Shown in pieces: positions 1 to 6,045 of a stretch of DNA of 13,213 bases. A program made the position numbers and the translations under genes. The number at the start of each line of letters is the position of its first letter. Within the stretch, counting starts at the first letter, position 1. The notes below the pieces were generated by a model that did not search any database, was not told where the DNA came from, and was given only the letters and a program-made list of their open reading frames with translations. The stretch is from JBGCDD01 sp045105075. GTDB taxonomy: Bacteria; Pseudomonadota; Alphaproteobacteria; Rhodobacterales; Rhodobacteraceae. The stretch is taken from contig JBGCDD010000063.1 of assembly GCA_045105075.1 (NCBI GenBank), positions 1 to 13,213 of the forward strand, given 5' to 3'.

Positions 1-1
1 T

Positions 2-79
2 GTCAAACGCGCCGAATACGAGGAATTCCTGCAAGTTATCTCGCCTTGGGAACGTGAACACCTGTTGTTGAACGTCTAG
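2..79 (+). CDS. Glutamine synthetase family protein, C-terminal end only
   Basis: The reading frame is open from the window edge and encodes 25 residues before a TAG stop; the tail reads EFLQVISPWEREHLLLNV. A 'V(S/T)-x-W-E-x-x-x-Y/L-L' ending is typical of the glutamine synthetase family proteins (PuuA-like gamma-glutamylpolyamine synthetases) that precede PuuB-like oxidases. The stop lies 9 bases before the next start, so the two genes are almost surely co-transcribed. With so little sequence the call depends heavily on the neighbour. The enzyme would ligate glutamate to an amine in the cytoplasm, as the first step of a gamma-glutamylated amine route. Confidence 0.6.
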   Translation, partial: VKRAEYEEFLQVISPWEREHLLLNV

Positions 80-88
80 GGCGGCGCG

Positions 89-1393
89 ATGAACCTGCTG
101 TTTTCCAACGACAAACGCGGGCAGTATCCGCCCAGCTGGTACGCCGCAACGGCCCATGCATCGGATGTGTCCCCCGCCCTCAAGGGCGAAACCCGCGCCG
201 ATGTGGCCGTGATCGGGGCCGGTTACACAGGGTTGTCCGCCGCTTTGCATCTGGCACAGGCCGGGCGTGATGTGGTGCTTTTGGACGCACATCGGGTGGG
301 ATTTGGCGCCTCCGGGCGTAATGGCGGCCAGCTTGGCAGTGGCCAACGTCAGGATCAGATCACGCTGGAAAAAACCGTGGGCGACGACAATGCCCGCGCG
401 CTTTGGGATCTGGCCGAGGCCGGCAAAGCGCTGGTCAAATCGCTGATCGCCACACATGACATCGACTGCGACCTGACCCCCGGTGTCGCTGAAACCGGCT
501 TTGAAGCCGGCGAACACCGCCACGCCGAACACTATGCGCACCACCTTGGCACCCACTATTCCTATGACCAGCTTGAAGTGCTCGACCGCGAGGCCTTCCA
601 CGCCGTCTGCCCTTCGCCCGCCTATCATGGCGGTGTCATCGACTGGGGCGCGGCACATCTGCACCCGCTGAACTACTCCCTTGGTCTGGCCCGCGCGGCC
701 AAAGCGGCAGGCGTGCGGGTGTTTGAAAACAGCCACGTGCACCATCTGACCCAAGGCGCCAAAGCCATTGTGCACACAGATCGAGGCCGCGTGCTCGCCG
801 ATCACGTGGTGCTGGCGGGCAATGGGTATCTTGGCGGGCTTGATCGCAAAGTCGCCGCGCGGGTGATGCCGATCAACAATTTCATCGTTGCAACACCGCC
901 GTTGGGGGATGACGCCGCCCGGGTTCTGGCGCGCAACATCGCGGTGGCCGACAGCAAATTTGTGGTCAATTACTTCCGGCTCAGCCCCGACAAACGTCTG
1001 CTGTTCGGTGGCGGCGAAAGCTATGGCTACCGTTTCCCAAGCGATATTGCTGCCACTGTGCGCAAACCCATGGCTCAGATCTTTCCGCATCTGGCCGACA
1101 TCCCGATTGACTACGCCTGGGGCGGCACATTGGCCATCACCGTGAAAAGATTGCCCTATTTTGCCCGTTGCGCGCCCAACGTCCTGTCGGCCTCGGGCTA
1201 TTCCGGCCACGGCGTCGCCAGCGCCACCCATGCAGGGCAAATGCTGGCCCAAGCCATTCTGGGCCAAAGCGACAGCTTTGACATCATGGCCCGCCTGCCC
1301 GTCGCATCCTTCCCCGGCGGTCCAGCCCTGCGCACGCCACTTTTGGCCACCGCGATGACCTGGTACGCGCTGCGCGACCGCCTCGGGATCTGA
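89..1393 (+). CDS. puuB: PuuB-like FAD-dependent oxidoreductase (DAO family)
   Basis: This 434-residue protein belongs to the FAD-dependent DAO/glycine oxidase family and most resembles gamma-glutamylputrescine oxidase, PuuB/OrdL (E. coli PuuB is 426 residues). It has an N-terminal WYAAT segment, a dinucleotide-binding GAGYTG motif at residues 43-48, an acidic residue ending the second strand (D66), and the family block GFGASGRNGGQL at 71-82. Near the C-terminus are the motifs WGGTLAIT and SGYSGHGVASATHAGQ, which close the FAD site. It would oxidise a gamma-glutamylated amine to an aldehyde in the cytoplasm, releasing hydrogen peroxide. The start at 89 follows the upstream stop by 9 bases, with a weak GGGCGGCG as ribosome site. 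Context with a glutamine-synthetase tail supports a polyamine/amine catabolic operon. The exact substrate cannot be read from sequence, so the symbol marks the family. Confidence 0.82.
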   Translation: MNLLFSNDKRGQYPPSWYAATAHASDVSPALKGETRADVAVIGAGYTGLSAALHLAQAGRDVVLLDAHRVGFGASGRNGGQLGSGQRQDQITLEKTVGDDNARALWDLAEAGKALVKSLIATHDIDCDLTPGVAETGFEAGEHRHAEHYAHHLGTHYSYDQLEVLDREAFHAVCPSPAYHGGVIDWGAAHLHPLNYSLGLARAAKAAGVRVFENSHVHHLTQGAKAIVHTDRGRVLADHVVLAGNGYLGGLDRKVAARVMPINNFIVATPPLGDDAARVLARNIAVADSKFVVNYFRLSPDKRLLFGGGESYGYRFPSDIAATVRKPMAQIFPHLADIPIDYAWGGTLAITVKRLPYFARCAPNVLSASGYSGHGVASATHAGQMLAQAILGQSDSFDIMARLPVASFPGGPALRTPLLATAMTWYALRDRLGI

Positions 1394-1435
1394 ACCCTCC
1401 ACGCGAATAATTTCGTGTCAAATCGGCGCGACCTC

Positions 1436-1464
1436 TTGGCAGATCTTCAGCTTTGTTTTACTAT
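1436..1464 (+). promoter_or_regulatory. Putative sigma-70 promoter of the DegT aminotransferase gene
   Basis: TTGGCA (1436-1441) and TACTAT (1459-1464) are separated by exactly 17 bases, giving a predicted start of transcription near 1471. A clear ribosome site AAGGA (1481-1485) follows, 8 bases before the ATG at 1494. The -35 matches consensus at 5 of 6 and the -10 at 4 of 6 positions. This suggests the aminotransferase gene is transcribed separately from the amine-oxidase operon upstream. Confidence 0.5.
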
Positions 1465-1493
1465 TTCCAAAGATTGGATTAAGGAAAACGAAA

Positions 1494-2675
1494 ATGAATC
1501 AGCTTCCCAACGTTCATGACGCCGAACCCATTCCCCCCGCCGCCCGCGACGCCATTGATGCGCTGTTGGCCTCGGGCGATCTGTTTCGCTACACAGCCCC
1601 GCAAAATGCACCGGTCACGCTGCTGGAACAGGAATTCGCGTCCTTGTTGGGCACCCGGTACGCGCTGGCGGTGTCCTCGTGTTCCGCCGCCTTGTTCCTG
1701 TCCCTCAAAGCACTCGACCTGCCCCGCGACGCCCGCGTGTTGATCCCGGGCTTTACCTTCGCCGCCGTGCCCTCTGCGGTGGTTCACGCCGAATGCGTGC
1801 CGGTTTTGTGTGAAGTCGATGCCACCTACCGCGTGGATCTGGCCGATTTCGAATCCAAACTGAACGGCGTGCAAGCCGTGATCATCAGCCACATGCGCGG
1901 CCACACCAGCGATATGGACGCCATCCTGACCCTGTGCCACGCCCGCAACCTGCCGGTGATCGAAGACGCCGCGCACTCGCTGGGCACCACATGGCACGGG
2001 CGCAACATCGGCACATTAGGCCGGATCGGGTGCTTTTCGTTCCAGTCCTACAAAATGATCAACGCAGGCGAAGGCGGCATTCTGGTCACCGATGACGCCG
2101 ATCTGGTGGCACGTGCCGTGATCATGTCCGGCGCTTACGAGCACAATTGGAAAAAACACGCAGGCCTCCAGGACGCCTTTCAACGCTGGCAAAACAGGCT
2201 GCCGCTCTACAATCTGCGCATGAGCAACCTCAGCGCCGCCGTGATCCGCCCGCAATTGCCCGAACTGGCCCGCCGCGTGCACGATGGGCGCAAAAACCAC
2301 GACCATGTGGCCGCCCGGCTGAACCAATCGCCCTATCTGTCGGTGCCCAGCGCCCTGTCCGCCGAAAGCCGCGCGCCGGATTCAATTCAATTCAATCTGG
2401 TGGGTCTGAGTGACGCGCAGATCACCGCGTTTTCTGCAGCAACGGCTGCGCGCGGCGTCAAGGTTCAGATTTTCGGGCGATCCGATGACAATGCCCGCGC
2501 GTTCTGGAACTGGCAATTTCTAAAAGACCTGCCCGAGCTGCCCAAAACCCGCGCCATGCTGATGACGGCCTGCGACGTGCGCCTGCCGGTCCACCTGCCC
2601 CAGTCTTCATTGGACGAAATCGCCGACATCCTGCTGGCGTCGGCGGCCTCGGTCACATCATCTGCAGCCGCCTAA
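1494..2675 (+). CDS. DegT/DnrJ/EryC1/StrS family PLP-dependent aminotransferase
   Basis: This 393-residue protein has the order of motifs of the DegT/DnrJ/EryC1/StrS aminotransferases, fold type I PLP enzymes that transaminate keto-sugars and related substrates. The cofactor-stacking region AVSSCSAALFLSL lies near residues 59-71 and the strand IPGFTFAAVPSAV near 84-97. The PLP-nitrogen-binding acid is in IEDAAHSLG (D158). The Schiff-base lysine is K187 in SFQSYKMINAGEGG, the hallmark of the family. Start choice is supported by AAGGA 8 bases upstream. The gene stands alone, with no nucleotide-sugar or polysaccharide genes nearby, so its substrate is unknown. Its stop overlaps by 3 bases the stop of the convergent phaR gene. 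A GC-rich Ala/Ser tail ends the protein. Confidence 0.88.
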   Translation: MNQLPNVHDAEPIPPAARDAIDALLASGDLFRYTAPQNAPVTLLEQEFASLLGTRYALAVSSCSAALFLSLKALDLPRDARVLIPGFTFAAVPSAVVHAECVPVLCEVDATYRVDLADFESKLNGVQAVIISHMRGHTSDMDAILTLCHARNLPVIEDAAHSLGTTWHGRNIGTLGRIGCFSFQSYKMINAGEGGILVTDDADLVARAVIMSGAYEHNWKKHAGLQDAFQRWQNRLPLYNLRMSNLSAAVIRPQLPELARRVHDGRKNHDHVAARLNQSPYLSVPSALSAESRAPDSIQFNLVGLSDAQITAFSAATAARGVKVQIFGRSDDNARAFWNWQFLKDLPELPKTRAMLMTACDVRLPVHLPQSSLDEIADILLASAASVTSSAAA

Positions 2676-3220
2676 GTCAGCTTTGACAGCTTGGTTTGCA
2701 GATCTGCCAGCTGCTTTTTGATGTCTTCAAGATCTTCGCTGCTGTCTTCGGTTTCCCGTGCCGGCGCCGAAGGCCAACCGGTCGCCATACCGCCAGTCAT
2801 CGCCTTCAAAAACGCCTGCTGCTGCGTCTTCATCGCCTCATACCCCGGCATCTTGGCCATCGGGTTCATCGCCGACATATTCTCGACCACCTTTGACTGG
2901 CTTTCGCGCAGCATATCAAACGAGCCTTGCAGGAATTGCGGCATCATCCCACCGCCGGGCACCATGTAACTGCGCACCAGGTCATTCAAAACCGTCACCG
3001 GCAGCACATTCTCACCGCGGCTCTCATGCTCGGCGATGATCTGCAAAAGATACTGACGCGTCAGGTCATCGCCCGACTTCAGATCAACGATCTGCACCTC
3101 GCGACCAGCGCGAATAAACCCGGCAATATCCTCAAGCGTGACATAATCGCTGGTCTCGGTGTTATAGAGCCGACGACTGGCGTATCGCTTGATCAAAAGC
3201 GGTTTTTGAAGGTCGGCCAT
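2672..3220 (-). CDS. phaR: Polyhydroxyalkanoate synthesis repressor PhaR
   Basis: PhaR is a cytoplasmic DNA-binding protein that represses phasin and other pha genes and also binds PHB granules, so nascent polymer titrates it from DNA. The 182-residue product has the N-terminal PHB accumulation regulatory DNA-binding domain with the signature KRYASRRLYNT (residues 11-21) and DYVTLEDIAGFIRAG. A second PHB_acc region follows (about 73-115: LPVTVLNDLVRSYMVPGGGMMPQFLQGSFDML), then a Met/Gln-rich linker and a C-terminal coiled-coil-like segment (161-182). I chose the ATG at 3220: MADLQKPLLIKRY matches the family and GGGGAG lies 8 bases upstream. The frame remains open for 62 codons upstream, but that part has no family resemblance. 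It is the last gene of the minus-strand phaC-phaP-phaR set; a dyad at 3239-3253 suggests autoregulation. Confidence 0.93.
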   Translation of the reverse strand: MADLQKPLLIKRYASRRLYNTETSDYVTLEDIAGFIRAGREVQIVDLKSGDDLTRQYLLQIIAEHESRGENVLPVTVLNDLVRSYMVPGGGMMPQFLQGSFDMLRESQSKVVENMSAMNPMAKMPGYEAMKTQQQAFLKAMTGGMATGWPSAPARETEDSSEDLEDIKKQLADLQTKLSKLT

Positions 3221-3238
3221 GTCGCCACTCCCCAGACA

Positions 3239-3253
3239 TGATGCATTGCAGCA
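3239..3253. promoter_or_regulatory. Putative PhaR operator in the phaR leader
   Basis: The 15-bp element TGATGC-ATT-GCAGCA is a dyad matching at 5 of 6 half-site positions, with the same GC-N3-GC core and 15-bp size as the elements at phaP and phaC/phaZ. It lies 19-33 bases before the phaR start codon, in the early transcribed region or just after a weak -10-like CATAAG (minus strand, 3262-3257). PhaR of this bacterial group is known to bind CTGC-N3-GCAG-like sites; here one half is ATGC instead of CTGC. It is inferred to mediate autorepression. Confidence 0.5.
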
Positions 3254-3413
3254 AACCTTATGCGAGTGCAGCAGAAAAAGAAAGACACCGCGACAGGCCA
3301 ACAGCGCACAACGCGCTTCGCGCGCGGCCGAGGACGCGCCCAAAGGGCAAGGAGGAGAAAAGAGAAATGCGCCGCAAGGCGCGCACTCAACCAACATCTC
3401 GCACAACGCAAAA

Positions 3414-3433
3414 GGCAGGTCCTAAGACCTGCC
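3414..3433 (-). terminator. Rho-independent-type terminator of phaP
   Basis: GGCAGGTC and GACCTGCC form a perfect 8-bp stem with a 4-base loop (plus-strand loop CTAA). Read on the minus strand it is followed at once by TTTT, so it would stop transcription coming from phaP, whose stop codon lies 83 bases upstream. On the plus strand there is no T-run after the stem, so it is directional. This would partly separate phaP from phaR, which is consistent with abundant phasin mRNA and scarce repressor mRNA. Confidence 0.7.
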
Positions 3434-3516
3434 CCAAGCGGATTGCATCATGTTTTGGGAGGATTATGCCGCAATCAGATCGAAACCAAAAAACGTATAA
3501 AACACAAAGTCGCGTC

Positions 3517-3960
3517 TTACTTGGCAGTTGCTTTCTTGGCAGCAGCTGTCACGTCGTTTGTCGCTTTTTTCACGGCCGCAGTTGCGTCCTCGGTGATGTC
3601 TTTGCCAGCCGCCATCATCAGCTCAACAGTGTCCATCTGGACCTTCTTGGCGATCTCGGCGAAAGCGGCCATGTTCTCGGCAGCCACTTCAGCAGAAGCA
3701 GAGGCGAAATCGGTCATTGCTTTGGCGTAATCAGCAGGCTCTGGCTTGGCTTTGGACATGTCGGCCAGCTTGCCCAGTGTGTCTTTGGTCCACTTGCTGG
3801 AAATCTCGGCGGATTTCTCGGCCGCTTCCAGAGCAACACCCGACAGTTTTTCGTTCAAAGTCGCAGTGGTTTTGAACGCGTCTTCCATTGCGCCTGTGTC
3901 GACGGGAAATGCGCCCATCATGTCTTTCATCATGGTTGTGATATCTTGCGTATTAGCCAT
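3517..3960 (-). CDS. phaP: Phasin (PHB granule-associated protein)
   Basis: The 147-residue product is a small, almost wholly helical, Ala/Lys/Met-rich protein without cysteine, with the amphipathic pattern of the phasin_2 family. The segment EDAFKTTATLNEKLSGVALEAAEKSAEISSKWTKDTLGKLADM (about 26-69) and the region EVAAENMAAFAEIAKKVQMDTVELMMA (91-117) are typical. The C-terminus is an Ala/Lys repeat-like tail (AAVKKATNDVTAAAKKATAK). Phasins coat PHB granules, controlling their size and number. The start is fixed by AAAGGA about 8 bases upstream. The codon set is more restricted than in neighbouring genes, as expected for a highly expressed protein. It lies between phaC and phaR, has its own probable promoter with a double PhaR box, and ends at a terminator. 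Confidence 0.93.
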   Translation of the reverse strand: MANTQDITTMMKDMMGAFPVDTGAMEDAFKTTATLNEKLSGVALEAAEKSAEISSKWTKDTLGKLADMSKAKPEPADYAKAMTDFASASAEVAAENMAAFAEIAKKVQMDTVELMMAAGKDITEDATAAVKKATNDVTAAAKKATAK

Positions 3961-4014
3961 TGTCTTAATCCTTTCAGCCGGTCGGGACGATCCCGTTCAT
4001 CATCAGCTGGGGAT

Positions 4015-4043
4015 GTTTTACATGCCGCAGCGCAGCAATTCAA
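4015..4043 (-). promoter_or_regulatory. Putative phaP promoter
   Basis: On the minus strand TTGAAT (4043-4038) and TAAAAC (4020-4015) are separated by exactly 17 bases, predicting a start near 4008 and a leader of about 48 bases before the phaP ATG. The -35 matches consensus at 4 of 6 positions and the -10 at 3 of 6, so the hexamers alone are weak. The strong point is that one arm of the phaP dyad (4022-4038) fills the spacer. Confidence 0.45.
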
Positions 4044-4067
4044 GTGATTTTTGCTGCGCTGCGGCAT
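4022..4067. promoter_or_regulatory. Double PhaR box / 17-bp perfect inverted repeat upstream of phaP
   Basis: ATGCCGCAGCGCAGCAA (4022-4038) and its exact reverse complement (4051-4067) flank a 12-base AT-rich loop. Each arm is itself an imperfect 15-bp dyad: TGCCGC-AGC-GCAGCA (4023-4037) and TGCTGC-GCT-GCGGCA (4052-4066). Each matches its own inverse at 5 of 6 positions and is one base from CTGC-N3-GCAG. The centres are 29 bp apart, close to three helical turns. This fits two PhaR dimers repressing phaP. The same repeat could fold at the end of the phaC transcript, 21 bases after its stop, but no T-run follows, so an intrinsic terminator is less likely. Confidence 0.65.
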
Positions 4068-4088
4068 ATTTGGCGTTTCGCAATATTT

Positions 4089-5894
4089 TCAACGGCTTGC
4101 CTTAAGGGCAACATAGGTTCCCGGCGCCGGTCCCAGCGACGGATGCGCCGAATCGCCGGGTTCCCTTGCGGCAACCATCTTACCCGAACGCGGCTTGAGC
4201 CAGGCCTCCCAACGCGGCCACCACGACCCTTTGGTGAAATCAGCGCCAGCCTCCCACTCAGCCGCCGTTCCGCTCAGATCGGCATTGGTATAGTGCCCGT
4301 ACTTGTTCTTGCTCGGTGGGTTGACGATACCGGCGATATGGCCCGATTGGGTCATGATGAACATCTTGTCCTTGCCCCCCATCTGCTGCACCCCGCGATA
4401 ACAATCTTTCCACGCCGCAATATGGTCGGTCTCACAGGCGATCGAACACAGCGGCACATCGACTTCGCTCAACTTCAGGGTGTGGTCCATCAGCTCAAAC
4501 CCGCCATCGGCGAATTTGTTGCCCTGGCACAAACCGCGCAAATACTGCACCGCCATGCGTCCCGGCAAATTGGCGCCGTCGCCATTCCAGTACAACAGAT
4601 CAAAGGCCGGTGGCGTCTCGCCCAGCATGTAACTGCGGATCGCGGGCGTATAGACCAGATCGGTGCTGCGCAAATAGCTGAACGTGCGCGCCATAATATA
4701 CGAGCGTAAATACCCCTTGGCCTCAATCTCGGCCTCGATCCCATCAATGAAATCATTGGTCAGAAACGGCGTGAACTCACCCTGTTCCGAAAAATCCGTC
4801 AGGCAAGTGAAAAATGTGGCCGATTTGATCGATTTGTCGCCGCGCTGCTTGAGCAATGACAGCGTCAGCCCCAGCGTCGTGCCCGCAATGCAATAGCCCA
4901 CCGCATTGACCTGTTTCACCTTGGCAATCGATTTCACCTCGGCAATGGCCGTCAGGTACCCTTCTTTGATGTAATCATCCATCCCGATGTCGCTGTGGCT
5001 GGCATCGGGGTTGATCCAGCTGACCACAAACAGGGTGTAGCCCTGCTCGGTGATCCATTTGATCAGACTGTTTTGCTCTTTCAGATCCAGAATGTAGAAT
5101 TTATTGATCCAAGGCGGGAACAAAATGATCGGGATCTCGTGCACTTTCTTAGTCGTGGGCGCGTATTGGATCAGCTCCATCATCCGGTTGCGATAGACCA
5201 CCTCGCCCGGAGTTGTGGCAATATTACCACCCAGCTCAAACGCAGTTTCATCGGCCAGCCGCACCACCAATTCGCCGTCATTGGCCTCCAGATCCGCAAC
5301 CAGATTTTCCAGGCCCGCCACCAGGGATTGCCCATCCGTGGCCACCGCCTTTTCCAGCGCATCGGGGTTGGTGGCCAGAAAGTTGGTGGGCGCCATCATG
5401 TCCACGATTTGGCGCGCAAAATAGTTCAATCGCTTCTTTTCCAGATCCGACAGATGCTCGACCGAACTGACCGCCTCTTCAACAGCGTGCGAATTTATCA
5501 GGTATTGTTGCTTGATGAAGTTGAAATAGGGGTGCGTATCCCAAAGCGGGTTGGAAAAACGGCGATCCTTGGGGCCGGGATCTTGGGGCGCTGCAAACGC
5601 GCCCTGCGCCAGCGCTTGCTGGGCTTCAGCAAAGTGTTTGACCGACTTTCCCCAATACTCAACCTGCTGCTCCATCAGCTTTGCAGGGTTCTGAAACGCC
5701 TCGCTCCAATAGGTTGTGGCCGCTTTTGCAAACAATTCCTGGTCGGGTCCGTTCAGCGCCGCGTTGTGCGATGTCTTGTTTGACATCACATCCACCAGAC
5801 GTTTTGACAATGTCTCGACCTTGGCCAAGTTCTCGCTCAGTGTCTCAATGTGTTCATTGGGAACGACAGTTTGGGTGTCACTGGTAGTTGTCAT
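4089..5894 (-). CDS. phaC: Class I polyhydroxyalkanoate synthase PhaC
   Basis: PhaC polymerises (R)-3-hydroxybutyryl-CoA into PHB, releasing CoA, on the surface of the growing granule. The 601-residue length fits class I synthases. The N-terminal PhaC_N region includes NPLWDTHPYFNFIKQQYL (115-132). The alpha/beta-hydrolase core carries the lipase-box-like GYCIAG with catalytic Cys335, followed by Asp490 in CETDHIAAW and His519 in SGHIAGIVNPP. The conserved FPPWINKFYILDL (259-271) is intact. All three catalytic residues are present, so the enzyme should be active. The ATG at 5894 follows the purine-rich AGGGGGGAT by about 9 bases. It diverges from phaZ and is followed on the same strand by phaP and phaR. 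Regulation by PhaR is suggested by a perfect 15-bp dyad overlapping its probable -10. Confidence 0.97.
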   Translation of the reverse strand: MTTTSDTQTVVPNEHIETLSENLAKVETLSKRLVDVMSNKTSHNAALNGPDQELFAKAATTYWSEAFQNPAKLMEQQVEYWGKSVKHFAEAQQALAQGAFAAPQDPGPKDRRFSNPLWDTHPYFNFIKQQYLINSHAVEEAVSSVEHLSDLEKKRLNYFARQIVDMMAPTNFLATNPDALEKAVATDGQSLVAGLENLVADLEANDGELVVRLADETAFELGGNIATTPGEVVYRNRMMELIQYAPTTKKVHEIPIILFPPWINKFYILDLKEQNSLIKWITEQGYTLFVVSWINPDASHSDIGMDDYIKEGYLTAIAEVKSIAKVKQVNAVGYCIAGTTLGLTLSLLKQRGDKSIKSATFFTCLTDFSEQGEFTPFLTNDFIDGIEAEIEAKGYLRSYIMARTFSYLRSTDLVYTPAIRSYMLGETPPAFDLLYWNGDGANLPGRMAVQYLRGLCQGNKFADGGFELMDHTLKLSEVDVPLCSIACETDHIAAWKDCYRGVQQMGGKDKMFIMTQSGHIAGIVNPPSKNKYGHYTNADLSGTAAEWEAGADFTKGSWWPRWEAWLKPRSGKMVAAREPGDSAHPSLGPAPGTYVALKASR

Positions 5895-5916
5895 TTTAAC
5901 GAATCCCCCCTAATCT

Positions 5917-5931
5917 TTCTGCTGTGCAGAA
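5917..5931. promoter_or_regulatory. PhaR operator between phaC and phaZ
   Basis: TTCTGC-TGT-GCAGAA is a perfect 15-bp dyad containing CTGC-N3-GCAG, the binding pattern described (from memory) for PhaR of Rhodobacter sphaeroides and Paracoccus. It lies 23-37 bases before the phaC start codon, overlaps the predicted phaC -10 and spans its predicted start of transcription. It also lies 115 bases upstream of the phaZ start, so it could affect both divergent genes. The sequence match is direct; binding is inferred. Confidence 0.7.
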
Positions 5932-5956
5932 TAACGTCGCAGGTTTCGGGAGGCAA
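5928..5956 (-). promoter_or_regulatory. Putative phaC promoter
   Basis: On the minus strand TTGCCT (5956-5951) and TATTCT (5933-5928) have a 17-base spacer, predicting a start near 5921 and a leader of about 27 bases. Both hexamers match consensus at 4 of 6 positions. Four bases of the -10 (5928-5931) belong to the PhaR dyad. A 6-bp inverted repeat CGTCGC/GCGACG (5935-5940, 5958-5963) surrounds the spacer and may be chance. Confidence 0.45.
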
Positions 5957-6045
5957 AGCGACGATTGGTCCGTCTCTGCATGGACGTACAGGACAATGTT
6001 AAACAGTTGATGCGACCCTTTGGTCACAAATATCGGAGACCCGAA

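Noticed and set aside
1394..1435. Possible hairpin CACGCGAA/TTTCGTG after the puuB-like gene.
   Set aside because: Stem is short and mismatched with no T-run, so it is not supportable as a terminator.
3221..3406. Extension of phaR by 62 codons upstream.
   Set aside because: It contains a Cys/Leu-rich low-complexity run and covers the presumed operator. PhaR proteins begin near the KRYASRRLYNT motif, as from the ATG at 3220.
3483..3516. T-run (six T on the minus strand) soon after the phaP stop as a terminator.
   Set aside because: Only a 4-bp weak stem precedes it; the 8-bp stem with TTTT at 3414-3433 is the better terminator.
3238..4047. Long plus-strand open frame (269 codons) across the phaR leader and antisense to phaP; at 3459-3465 a GGGAGGA motif precedes an in-frame ATG (3466).
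   Set aside because: The product is Cys/His/Arg-rich, low-complexity and resembles no family, and it runs opposite a clear phasin gene. The Shine-Dalgarno-like motif is probably chance.
4995..5783. 262-codon plus-strand open frame opposite phaC.
   Set aside because: Antisense shadow of a well-supported PHA synthase gene.
5965..6045. Upstream ATG extension of phaZ by 27 codons.
   Set aside because: The extension does not look like the family N-terminus and lacks a ribosome site, while ATG 6046 has GGAG at good spacing.
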